This document shows, piece after piece, positions 20,701 to 29,803 of a stretch of 64,000 nucleotides of DNA. The notes beneath the pieces are model-generated. The model did not search any database. It was given only the letters and a program-made list of their open reading frames with translations, and was not told where the DNA came from. The stretch's first letter is position 1; every line of letters begins with the position of its first letter. Location: NCBI GenBank assembly GCA_947471745.1, contig CANJKZ010000724.1, positions 5,514,001 to 5,578,000 of the forward strand, in the 5' to 3' direction. The position numbers and the translations under genes were made by a program. This DNA comes from Closterium sp. Naga37s-1 (taxonomy: Eukaryota > Streptophyta > Zygnematophyceae > Desmidiales > Closteriaceae).

Positions 20701-22307
20701 AGTATGGGGCCTGGGGGTGCTGAGCCTAGGGTTGCTGAGCCTAGGGTTGCTGAGTCTGAGCGTGCGGAGCCTGGGGGTGTTGAGCCTAGGGGTGCTGAGC
20801 TTGGGAGTGCTAAGCCTGGGGGTGTCGAGCCCGAGCGTGCTGAGCCTGGAGGTCCTACGGGTCTCTTGTCTCGGCAGGAGACCCTCTCTCCACTGCAACT
20901 GCGCGAGTGGTTTGCTGGGCGCTGGAGCCTCCGGAGTGGTGCTGCTGGAACTGAGCGCGCTGGAGGCCCTGGAGCTGGAGGTGCTACAAGTACTTGAGCT
21001 GCTGGAGCTGGTGTTACTGGAGGTGCTGGAGCCACTGGCCAGGGAGGTGCTCGTGCTGGAGATGCTGCTGGAGCTGGAGCTGCTGGAGCTGGAGGTGTTG
21101 CTGGAGCTGCTGGAGGTGCTGGAGCCGCTGGTCCCGGAGGTGCTCGTACTGGAGGTACTGGAGCTGCTGGAGCTGGAGGTGCTGCTGGAGCTGGAGCTAC
21201 TGGACGTACTGGAGCTGCTCGAGCTGGAGGTGCTGCGGGAGTTGGAGTTGGAGCCGCTGGAGCTGGTAGTGCTGCAGGCGTTGGAGCTGGAGACCCTGGA
21301 GCTGGAGGTGCTGGCCCTGGGGGGTGGTGGTGCTATCAGTGCTGGTTCTGGAAGCGGTGTGCGGCCGCGACCGTACTTCGTTCCTCTTCTTCAGCATGTT
21401 CTTGGTCTCCCGTCCTCACCTGGCTGTACTCCTCCCTTACTGTGTCCACCGCTTGACCAGTCCCAGCCACAATTACAGCCAGCCTCCCCACTGCCTGCTC
21501 CTGCTCCCTACACTGAGAAGCCCGGAGGTCTTACGGAGCGTCGTAAGCCTGTGTCTCGTCCTGCGTTGCCTGTCCGCACTGTGCGCACTGGTCATCGTGT
21601 TCCGCATCAGCGTCCTCCTCCTGTCCCCGGCACGCACCAGATGGCACTTCGTCCTTCCTCTGTTCCACCGCGTGTCCCTCTGCCTTCTCCTCATGTGTCC
21701 TCCTTTGCTGACGGTCCGACCCCGGAGTCTGACTTCCTTCGTGCTGCCAGCCCTACTGTCACGCGTCTGCTAGCGACTGTTGTCACTTACCCTTCCTTTG
21801 AGTCCACTGCTGCGTCTGCGTTAGTTGCTGAGCTTGTCGACTTTGCTGCTCGCTGTCGTCTCGACTACGCCGCTAGTCTTGTTACCGAGTCAGAGTCTGT
21901 CTGTCCTCCGTCCGTCGGTGGTGAGTGTGCTCTTGGAACAGACGTCCTTGAGGACAGACAGGAGGACTTTGAGTGTTTTGCAGCTGCTGTACCTCATCTT
22001 GTGTCCATGCTGATTGCACCTGAGGGAGACCCGGATGCACCAGACATCCCGACCCCGCGCTCTTACGCAGAGGCGATAGAGGGTCCCTACTCCTCTTAGT
22101 GGCAGTCACCCATGGACGCAAAGATGGCATCCTGGAAGTCCACAAGCACTTACGTAGACGAGGTTCCCCCACCTGGGGCGAACATCGTCAGTGACATGTG
22201 CATTTTCAGGGTGAAGCGGCCGCCAAGTTTTCCGCCTGTCTTCAAGGCGCGTTACGTTGCACGAGGCTTCAGTCAGCGACAGGTAGTTGACTTCTTCCAG
22301 ACCTTCT
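17729..22307 (+). pseudogene. Broken Gag-Pol of copia C2 (continues at 23768-23832)
   Basis: The start at ATG 17729 gives a Gag N-terminus (FDAWLDDLQLYL) that shifts frame at about 18110. The next frame holds a Gly-rich tract (about 18440-18745), a zinc-knuckle-like C-X13-C-X3-H motif (about 18830), protease TFTLDSGASRCFFRD (about 19190), integrase HHRLGHPS and HSDRGGEFSS, then stops at 20071. Further stops include 20248 and 20335. An Ala/Gly/Leu-coding repeat linker lies at 20640-21340. RT entry sequence (FKARYVARGFSQRQ) reaches the C4 insertion at 22308. It is not functional. Confidence 0.9.
20640..21340 (+). repeat. Tandem coding repeats in the integrase-RT linker of C2
   Basis: Two runs: a 15-bp repeat of the gagcctgggggtgct type at 20680-20860, as in C1, and a longer run of ctggagctggaggtgctg words at 20950-21310. 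The position matches the linker repeats of C1 and C3. Confidence 0.75.
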
Positions 22308-22485
22308 TGTGAAGATAGTAGGTAGAGTTAGGAGCCATAGCTAGGTAAGTCCTAGCTAGGCAAGAGAAGTTTAGGCAAAAGAGGAGGAGTTCACTAGCAG
22401 CAATGAGGATACATATAGCAAACCCTAGATGGGTTGTACTCGCTATAGAGCACCCCACTACAGGCCAGAGAATAACATTCTGACA
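22308..22485 (-). repeat. 3' LTR of C4 (178 bp)
   Basis: The minus strand starts TGTCAGAATGTTATTC and ends ATCTTCACA. It resembles the C3 LTR (gcgagtacaac, agggtttgctat) more than its own partner LTR. Confidence 0.8.
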
Positions 22486-23408
22486 CACCCCCATAGCCAA
22501 AGTGGGGTGTAATCAGTACAATGAGCAAGCAGGTATAGAGCAGGAGTTCACAAAGGTAAGCAAAGCTAGAGCTAATCACAGCAGGCAAGTGAGGAGGAGG
22601 AGGAGCTGTGGAGGTAAAGAAGATGGGAGGCAACGACTGAAGCTGCAGAGGCACGGGCACAGGAGCGGCTGACTCAGAGGCTACCGAAGCAAGGGCGACG
22701 GACTACTGGAGTAACTGGCTCGGCGGCTATAGAAGAGCGGCAGGAGCAACGGACCCACTGGCGACTGGTGCAGCAGGCTCACTGGCTACCGAAGCAAGGG
22801 CGACGGACTACAGGCGCTGCAGGCGACACGACAGGTACCTCCACACAACCTCCTCCAACTGCCCCACACCCTCGACACACACCCACTGCTCAAACCCTAG
22901 CTCCACTCCCACGTACCCCCCTAAAACCCTAAACCGTAGGCTCCCACACACCCACCCCCCTCAGCGGCAGCTGCAGCAGTGGGAGACCAGGGAGGAGGAG
23001 GAGCAAGGGGAGTAACACACAACCGCCACCCCCACACTCCTCACCCCCAAACCCTAATTCAGGAGAACGGGCAGCAGCAGGGGTGGGGCACCGTCAGAAG
23101 CACGGGGGACAGCGAACAGCTCAGGGACAGAGAGGAACGGGCCGCCCATGGGCCTGGCACAGCCCGACGAACCGCGCGCAGGCGGCCCGAGCCGCGCGCG
23201 GGCCTGGCGCAGCCCGTACGGGCCGCGCGCGGGCCTGGCGCAGCCCGTACGGGCCGCGCGCGGGCCGGGCGCAGCCCGTACGGGCCGCGCTCGGGGCTAG
23301 CGCAGCCCGCGCTGGCCAGGACGGGCGACGGGGGACGACGGGCTGGTCCCCGTCGCCCGTCGAAGCGCCCCCCGGGGGCGACGCGCGGACCGACGGGGCA
23401 GAAGGCCG

Positions 23409-23553
23409 CCGCGCGCCTCGGGGCGCACGGCGGGCAGAGAACCGCCGCACGCCCCGGGGCGCACGGCGGGCAGAAAACCGCCGCGCGCCTCGGGGCGCAC
23501 GGCGGGCAGAAAACCGCCGCACGCTCCGAGCGCGCGGCGGGAAGAGAAATCCG
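23409..23553 (+). repeat. 36-bp tandem repeat inside C4
   Basis: Four copies of a 36-bp unit containing ggggcgcacggcgggcag. Just upstream (23150-23330) lie several copies of a unit of about 30 bp, ggcctggcgcagcccgtacg. Open frames through this stretch are repeat-driven and not gene-like. Confidence 0.85.
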
Positions 23554-23630
23554 TCGCACGCCACGGGGCGTGCAACACACAGAGTAGCAGCGGAAGCAGT
23601 TAGGTGGGCCCACAGGCCAGGAGCGTAGAT

Positions 23631-23642
23631 GCTCTGATACCA
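23631..23642 (-). other. Primer binding site of C4
   Basis: The minus strand reads TGGTATCAGAGC directly after the 5' LTR end, a perfect initiator tRNA-Met type site. Confidence 0.9.
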
Positions 23643-23767
23643 TGTGAAACTGAACGAGAATGAATTGACTAAGGGAAAGTTGGGTACAAATGCAAACCCT
23701 AGAAAACTGTACCCCATATGTGCTACCCCACTATAGCCTACAGTAGCTATGTCATATAAATCTGACA
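23643..23767 (-). repeat. 5' LTR of C4 (125 bp)
   Basis: The minus strand starts TGTCAGATTTATATGACAT and ends CAGTTTCACA. It is 53 bp shorter than, and clearly diverged from, the other LTR of the same insertion. Confidence 0.85.
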
Positions 23768-23832
23768 CTTCTCCCCTACCCCGAAGATGACCACTCTTCG
23801 GGTTCTGCTGCACGTCTCCGCTCTGCGTGACT

Positions 23833-24158
23833 CTCGGCATGAATCTCTCTTAGTCGAAATTCGCGTTCGATCTTGGCCGTTGACGAATAACTCGATACGA
23901 CGCTCCAAATTCCAACGTTTTTGGGCGAAATTCTCTAGGCTGTTGAGATGAAAATCGATCGAACGGTCGAAATTCCAACATTTTCACCAATAAATCTGAG
24001 GGGTGTTCGAAAACCGAATCGAGGGGGACTTCGCAAAATTGCGCGAAACTGGTTCTACACACCCGTATTGGCGCTTTCGTCGTCGCCCCTGCGGTTTTTT
24101 AAGGTCGGAACTAAACGGTTAAAGACTTCGTGCGTAAACGCGGTCTGATTACCAAGAG
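23833..24158. other. Unassigned stretch between C2 remnant and G2 LTR
   Basis: No gene is seen. If the LTR at 24159-24517 is the 5' LTR of G2, this is the G2 leader read on the minus strand. A primer-site-like TGGTAATCAGACC is present at 24153-24141 (minus strand), close to TGGTATCAGAGC with an inserted A. Confidence 0.5.
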
Positions 24159-24517
24159 TGAGGATCTAGTTCAGGAAAGATGAATCTATTGAATGAATCA
24201 CGCCCGTACAAGGCGAGGCTATATAGGCTCGACACAAAGGCAGTAACACGGGTGTTACTAGAAGATTCCGCGGGTCGCGAAGCGTCCCGAACGGGTCCTT
24301 CCCGAATTCGGTAGAAGACAATCCGGTGGCAACCGAAAAGCCTAGAATTCGGTGCACTCAACCTAGTTCTATGCCTATATCTATAATAACTATAGTAAAA
24401 GCAACGAACCTAGGAAATCAAGCAAAAGCATGCGAGATAAAATAAAGCTAAGCTAGATAATGCGTAATGAAGCATACTCGATCAAATGAAGTCCAGCAAA
24501 GCCGTTGTACTCTCACA
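24159..24517 (-). repeat. Second gypsy G2-family LTR, probably the 5' LTR
   Basis: It aligns throughout with 13026-13361, with small indels. The primer-site-like sequence lies on its left, as expected for a 5' LTR of a minus-strand element. Confidence 0.75.
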
Positions 24518-24790
24518 GACGTCGCGGCCACCGCGACGAGCCCCCAAGCTGGCTGGGCCGCTGTTGTAGCCAACGCTACCGAACCATCAGGCCCCCATGG
24601 CTGCTGAGGGCGCCAATGATGCTGAGGGCGGAGCTGCTGCTGAGGGCGCCATTGCTGCTGCGGGTGCCACTGCTGAAACTGCTGCTGCTGCTGTCCCTGC
24701 TGCTGGAGAACCCTAGTGGACGCCATGATAAAGGCTAGGAGCGTCAGGAGGTAGGGACGGTTGCAGTGACACAGCGAGAACAACTAGGAG
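24518..24790 (-). other. Gln/Trp/Pro-rich open frame, possible transposon Gag start
   Basis: From ATG 24725 on the minus strand a frame encodes MASTRVLQQQ followed by Gln-rich repeats with WRPQQQ-like words, and it runs into the G2 LTR. It could be the 5' part of the element into which G2 inserted (C3 is one candidate), but the frame does not match C3 across the junction. No firm identity. Confidence 0.3.
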
Positions 24791-25227
24791 CGTCAGGTGA
24801 AACTAGGCGAGGAACGGCTGGAGCACGGAGCAATCTGAGCTAGGAGCGAGGAGCGGAATGGACTGGAGCTAGAACGGCGAGGCCACCCCAAGGGATGTCG
24901 CCGCAAGGGAAGAGATAAGTGAGCAGTGGCTGCAATGGTATGGGGAAGCGGAAGGAAACTAGGGTTTGCTTTCATGAAAGATACGAGGCGATGGAGTGTC
25001 TTTAGGGGGGAATACCGAGCCAGAGAGAGGTAAGGCACCCCGCTGATTGGGCAATACATCTGGAAAGCTTCAGCGTCGCTAGTCTGAGGGCTGGCTGGGA
25101 AGTCCGGTTTGCTTTGAACGATGATCCCGAACCGAGCAGACCTGCAGCCCGAACCTGTCCCTAGGTACCAGCAATTGTCATTTCTCTGCAATGCTTTGGT
25201 TCCTGTTACGGGTGCAATGAATCTAAG

Positions 25228-25631
25228 GTCGTGTCCGTAGGGATGACATGTCAAAGTGGGCAGTGTCAACTTGGCATTTTGACACTCTGCCAACATTGTT
25301 GGCAGAGTGTCAAGAAATTGCAGGTTGCCAGCCAATAAAAATCGTAGAACACTTTTGAAATTGGCACAGACAAACCTACAAACGAGAGAAAATTGTCGCA
25401 GGTACCTATCTCACGACCAGATGCTGCCCAATCAGCACACAATATGTCTTTTGAATTGTTCGTTGCCTAGCAGATCTAGCCATGACAAATTCTCAAACCA
25501 ATGAAATTGCGTCGCTGATGTTCGTACCTGCGCTTCGACTTGACACTTCCACTACAGTGCTTGACACTCTAATTTGAATGCGCTTCGGGTTGACACGCTC
25601 TCACTTGACATGTCAACCCTACGGACACGAA
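25228..25631. mobile_element. MITE-like element with terminal inverted repeats
   Basis: The left end (25229-25259) reads tcgtgtccgtagggatgaca and the right end (25601-25630) is its near-perfect inverted copy, with further match through tgtcaa and agtg. A 5-bp ctaag flanks both sides (25223-25227 and 25632-25636), consistent with a target duplication. The 404-bp interior has no ORF, contains a 15-bp perfect hairpin, and repeats the word ttgacac several times. It needs a transposase from elsewhere. Confidence 0.8.
25281..25311. repeat. Perfect hairpin inside the MITE
   Basis: The 15-bp arms gacactctgccaaca and tgttggcagagtgtc are separated by one base. Confidence 0.9.
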
Positions 25632-25657
25632 CTAAGTAGCGAGAATTGCACTAAGGT

Positions 25658-25939
25658 GTCAAACGAGTACAAAATGTGAGAGAAGGCATGAGCGAACATT
25701 TATACGCGAAATGTGCAAACGGTAACGCGGTGCGTGCGAGCTAGCTAGTGCAATGCTGGAAGCGAGGCTCAGGCTAGTCCCGAAGCGTAGGCCGACACGG
25801 CCAGGCCAGCAGTGTGAGGTTTGGTGAAACAGTGCGCGCGAAGTCGGCGAAGCCCCGTTAGTAGTAACGGGCGAACAACGGCTGCTGCTGTACGCGATGT
25901 TGCAGGGCGCGTTAAGGAATATCGAGAAAATTCCTTACA
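25658..25939. repeat. Gypsy LTR-like fragment related to the G1 LTR
   Basis: The right end carries ttaaggaatatcgagaaaa then ttccttaca, the same dyad and terminus as the G1 LTR (7686-7711). The left part aligns loosely. There is no primer site or coding part, so it may be a decayed solo LTR. Confidence 0.45.
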
Positions 25940-26664
25940 GTTCCACACAGTTGTCACGAAGAGTTTTGCTCGCTAAGAATATTTGTCATAATTCTCATAA
26001 AATTTCCCATATATTCAGTTAGCATGAAAAGGTGGGATGCATCAGAATATGGTAGTTGACACATCGTGAAGGAGCGCCTATGTGACTGAATGAGTGAAGG
26101 AAATTCTATGCTGGGTGGGATGTAATCTGAGGATGGGATAAACTGCTAGAGTTGAAGACGTTCTGGTATTTAGAAATAGAGCAATGCTGGAAGGAAAATG
26201 ACACTATACACACGTTCACAAGCAGCACATGAGCAGGAAACCAGCTGGAAAACACAATTTCCCTGCATGGCAGCAGAGCGCAATTCCCTCAACTACTACT
26301 CCAATCCAAGACAATGCACAAAGTTGACAACCTCCCAAGTTCCCAACAGGGAACACAGCTAGTCTGCTCCAGCGGAGCACTTGGTTGCCAAATGTAGAGC
26401 CTTGGTTGCCTAATGTAGAGCTTAGACAGAAGAACCTCCCGAAGGAGAGACAGGGCCAACAAGCAGTGGTTCTTCTGTCTCGTCCACCATTTGAACAGCT
26501 GAGAGAAATAAAAAGGTGGACAGCAATGATAAGGGAGACAACAGGGTGGGCAAAGGGACAAGTACAGCACCAGAGTCGCGACACGAACGGTGCAGTCACA
26601 GTAGGCAAACAAACTGACAGTGAAATAGACATGCGCGACTCCCCCGGTACCAGGCCATGTGAGG
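25940..26664. other. Intergenic sequence downstream of the HdeD-like gene
   Basis: I see no gene or clear repeat except a short direct repeat of gagccttggttgcc/taatgtagagc at 26397-26425. It probably includes the 3' UTR of the gene ending at 26665. Confidence 0.4.
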
Positions 26665-28377
26665 TTACTCACCCCATGAAGAAAGGAGGGCGATGACAAG
26701 CATGCTGACGCCGGTGATGAAGAGGTCCACGCCCACGAGCAGCCCTGCCAGGCGCACAAAGTCCTTGTTTGGCTCCTCTGGCTGCGGTGGCTGTGCGAAC
26801 ACCACAAAGCCGAGAGCAATGGCGATCATGCCGGAGAGCAGCACCATGGGCCACGAGGAGATGCTGCGCAGCGACACACCCAGTGCGCTCTTGAACACGC
26901 CCTGGGGGAAAGGTGGGTTGAGGGTAGAGAGGAAAGCGAAGAGGGGCCTGAAACTGGGTTTCCTGGGGCCAAGGCCTTAGAACATCTGTTCTGTTAACAT
27001 GAACTGGACCAAGGAACAGAAAGGAGGAGAGGAGGGGCTTTTGAGTCGACTCAGAAGCAGACCAAGGAACAGAAAGGAGGAGAGGAGGGGCTTTTGAGTC
27101 GACTCAAAAGCAGACCAAGGAACAGAAAGGAGGAGAGGAGGGGCTTTTGAGTCGACTCAAAAGCAGACCAAGGAACAGAAAGGAGGAGAGGAGGGGCTTT
27201 TGAGTCGACTCAAAAGCAGACCAGGGAACAGAAAGGAGGAGAGGAGGGGCTTTTGAGTCGACTCAAAAGCAGACCAAGGAACAGAAAGGAGGAGAGGAGG
27301 GGCCCTGCACTGATACGTTGGCACAAGCAGGTTACCTGAGCTAAGAACCAGCCGGCGAGGATAAACTGGAGAGCGTTTGGGCCTTGTACAAGGCCCGTGC
27401 CGGTGACGAGGGAGAATCCAATGGCGAAGTGAATGAGGCCGAGGAAGAGCAGTGCGACGGTGCCAGGTGCACCACAGAGGAAGAGGAAGTGCAGGAAAGT
27501 CACCACTCCGCCCACCAGCAGCACCCACCCTGCACGCACAGGGGAGAAAAGGGAGCATGGAGAGGCAGGGGAAGATAAGGGCTTGGTGGGTGGGGAGAGT
27601 GAGAAAAGAAATGTTGGACAGCACAAACCGGGCATGAAAAAGAGACTGGATTGGAAAGGCAAAAGCATGTGACAAAAGGTAAAGGAGGGACGCCAAGTAT
27701 GGACACGGAAGTGAGAGCCAATACAGGAAGGTGGCACGTGGAGGAAGACATGATGGGTGCAGTACCAAGAGTCTTGATGGCGACACCCAAGGCGAGTGGG
27801 AAAATGAGTGGCAAGAGGATGGCCACAAGCCCTGCTGCAACGAACACTGCAAGAAAAAAGGAAAGGGGTTAGGAAAGGAGGGAGGTTCACAGGAAGGGAA
27901 AGGGCACAGACTGGACAGGCAATCTAAAAAGCACTTGCATGCAAGCAGCCATGACAGCTCTGCAGGGAGGCAGCCAAAGCAACACCCCCAGTGCTCAGTT
28001 CCCCATGCTCACCACTTCTCCCGGTCCATCAGCCACAAGAAATAAAGGCGTGCGCATTACAAATTCCCCAGCATACGCGTTCTAACTTTCTCATCTGACA
28101 CGACTATTACAAGCAGCCATAGCTTCAATCACTTGTTCACAGAAACGAAAAAAAACGAAACAAAGGGGCGCAGCCACTGTGCGCCATGCATGTATGAATG
28201 AGCACAGCACTCACGCGCGCCGTAGAGCGAGTTGTACACGGAGAGGCGCTCGAGGTGCTCCATGGAGATCTGCCCCGCCAGCGGCCGCACGGGGATCACG
28301 AAGTGGTACACGCCGTCCGCGCCGCTTCGCATCGCCGGTGCCATGCCGCGCTCGCTGATTCCCGAAGCCGTCGCCAT
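26665..28377 (-). CDS. HdeD/DUF308-like multi-pass membrane protein
   Basis: Gene model on the minus strand, exons 28377-28215, 27846-27766, 27529-27336 and 26901-26665, all with GT-AG introns and consistent phase, giving 224 residues. A hydrophilic N-terminus of about 45 residues is followed by about six hydrophobic segments in three pairs (ALFVAAGLVAILLPLIFPLA; WVLLVGGVVTFLHFLF; VALLFLGLIHFAIGFSLV; FILAGWFLAQGVFKSALG; WPMVLLSGMIAIALGFVVF; LLVGVDLFITGVSMLVIAL). The W-P-(x)4-SG...G and GLLxGVDLxxxG signatures fit the HdeD/DUF308 repeat family, known in bacteria for an acid-resistance membrane protein. The role in algae is not established. The start at ATG 28377 is the first ATG in frame. Intron 3 holds a 53-bp minisatellite. 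Confidence 0.85.
27008..27303. repeat. Intronic 53-bp minisatellite with a 20-bp palindrome per unit
   Basis: Units start at 27008, 27061, 27114, 27167, 27220 and 27273 (last one partial). Each begins accaaggaacagaaaggagg, and the five complete units end with cttttgagtcgactcaaaag, a perfect palindrome; the first unit has one mismatch. It lies in intron 3 of the HdeD-like gene. Confidence 0.95.
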
Positions 28378-29431
28378 GTCTTTTCTTGATCAGCTGCCAA
28401 CTCAGGATATTCGATCAGAGGGTTCCTAGATTTGGATGACCGGCCAATAGCCCCACTGCACGTCTACGCTCAAAAGCAACCGCAGGGGATAGGGGACGGA
28501 AAGCCGAAGAATCGAATACGAGCGTGCCCAGACCTGAAGGTCGTCGAAACAGGAGGGAGGGAAAATGGCGGGGAGGAGCAAGATGCGCGCGACCAGCAGT
28601 CGGATTACTTGACGCCCCAGGCGCGGTAAGACACGCATCTGCGAGCTGGCTGATGAGGTGGATGGGCGAGTCGTCTACGGGCTGGCTGAGGCGGGGAGAG
28701 AGCAGAACCGCGCATCTGCCTCCTCACAGGAACGCCCCTCAGCGGGAGAAGCGGCAGAGGGAACGAGCCTGGCATGATCATGGTTGATGTTTGGCGGCAC
28801 GGGGTGGGTGTGACCACGTGGAACGTCATTCCACGTCGCTACTAGGCTGGCACATCGCCCTGGACCAGCATGCAGCATCGCGCCGCTGCCGCTCGCCATC
28901 TCTTCCAGCGTGTCTCCTAGAGTTGCAATGCAGTCTGGTTCTAGTAAAGTCGCATGACATGCGTGTGCTGTGCGACCAACTCGAGGAAACAAAGGGAAAC
29001 GGGTGCTTTTTCTCCCGTGTCAATCAGACAGCGTCTCACTAAGAACAATCCATTCTCTTCTCATTTACTCCCGTTCATGCAGCAAACGGTGGTTCCACGT
29101 GGCAGCTGGTGACAGGATGATTGATTTGAGTTTCAAAAGCATAGGTTCCACGTTTTGTATCACAAGCGTTGGATTGCTATTGAAGGGCTTCTATGGTACA
29201 ATCATGTTGATACTGGAGGACACAGCTGCGGATATCGAGTTTACAATGACAGATCCACCACCGAACCGACAAGCCAGCGCAGCGCAACACAATATATACA
29301 ATGAATGTACACACGATTGTACGGATGGTTTTAGCTCCTAATAAGTTATCTGAAGGAGGGTCACCCCTTTTAACTAGTACCAGGGATCCATAAACGTCAG
29401 CTGCGTGACATTTCTCGCCACTCCGAACAAC
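28378..29431. other. Intergenic, promoter side of the HdeD-like gene
   Basis: No gene, RNA or repeat recognised. It should contain the promoter and 5' UTR of the minus-strand gene starting at 28377, but I cannot point to a clear TATA box. Confidence 0.4.
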
Positions 29432-29650
29432 TCAGAACGGAATGGCGCTGCTGACCGCAGGGTAGACTGTGTACACGGGCAGAGCCATTATTTGACGTCC
29501 AGCCTTCTCGTCGCATAGCCACGCGATCGCTCCAACGGGCCACGCGACCACAGCGGCGACTGCCATGGCGACAAGCCCGAGAGTGGGCCCGACGACCTTC
29601 ACGCCGCAGGGGTTGTCGGGACTGCCGACCTCGATGAAGAAGAGACACAT
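29432..29650 (-). CDS. Small hydrophobic protein of unknown function (72 aa)
   Basis: ATG 29650 to a stop at 29432. Sequence features: a short N-terminus with SPDNPCGVK, a hydrophobic segment of about 25 residues (VVGPTLGLVAMAVAAVVAWP, then VGAIAWL), then a charged DEKAGR and a final aromatic tail. A TATATAAA box lies about 145 bp upstream on the same strand, which favours a real gene. No family recognised; it may be a small single-pass membrane protein. The frame is open further upstream without an ATG near the TATA box, so I chose the first ATG that leaves a compact protein. Confidence 0.45.
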   Translation of the reverse strand: MCLFFIEVGSPDNPCGVKVVGPTLGLVAMAVAAVVAWPVGAIAWLCDEKAGRQIMALPVYTVYPAVSSAIPF

Positions 29651-29794
29651 GGCGCTCGCTTGATTGCGGAGAAGTACCTTTGAATGAAGAGGTTGGAGCA
29701 CAGGACTCTGAAAGATTGTGAACGCTAGAAGGCGAAGAGCGTTATTAATTTCTGTTGGTTGAAAGCTTGATAAGACAATGACTCCAGTTCGTCG

Positions 29795-29802
29795 TTTATA
29801 TA
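29795..29802 (-). promoter_or_regulatory. TATA box upstream of the small hydrophobic-protein ORF
   Basis: The minus strand reads TATATAAA about 145 bp before ATG 29650. Confidence 0.5.
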
Positions 29803-29803
29803 C

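Larger units (their letters stand above)
22308..23767 (-). mobile_element. Non-autonomous copia element C4 nested in C2
   Basis: A 1460-bp minus-strand element with LTR-type ends at both sides (22308-22485 and 23643-23767), a perfect initiator-Met primer site (23631-23642), a polypurine tract next to the 3' LTR (minus strand tatgggggtg), and a perfect 5-bp target duplication CTTCT (22303-22307 and 23768-23772) in the C2 RT region. Removing it restores the C1-like order accttct-cccc. The 1.15-kb interior has no gag or pol, only GC-rich repeats, so it depends on enzymes made elsewhere. Confidence 0.88.
16766..23832 (+). mobile_element. Ty1/copia element C2, degenerate and 3' truncated, carrying nested C4
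   Basis: Plus-strand copia element: 5' LTR, primer site, tandem-repeat leader, gag-pol with many stops, then interruption by C4 at 22308-23767. RT sequence resumes at 23768 (ccgaagatgaccactcttcg) and loses homology to C1 at about 23832. The rest of RT, RNase H and the 3' LTR are absent. Confidence 0.88.
13026..24517 (-). mobile_element. Ty3/gypsy element G2, split by copia C2
   Basis: A 3' LTR (13026-13361) and a related LTR in the same orientation (24159-24517) bracket gypsy coding remnants (13489-16765). The right LTR is followed inward by an initiator-Met-like primer site (24140-24153), so it behaves as the 5' LTR of the same element. The flanks aacgt (13021-13025) and gacgt (24518-24522) match at four of five bases, consistent with a decayed target duplication. 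C2 (16766-23832) sits inside. The one-element interpretation is inference; the two LTRs and coding parts are seen directly. Confidence 0.6.

Noticed and set aside
22979-23643. Overlapping open frames on both strands inside C4
   Set aside because: They follow the 30-bp and 36-bp GC-rich repeats of a non-autonomous element, with no domain.
24793-25335. 180-codon minus-strand frame
   Set aside because: It crosses the MITE border and has no recognisable domain, so I treat it as chance.
26665-28377. GPR1/FUN34/YaaH acetate transporter for the multi-pass protein
   Set aside because: It lacks the NPAPLGL motif of that family, and the paired-helix pattern fits HdeD/DUF308 better.
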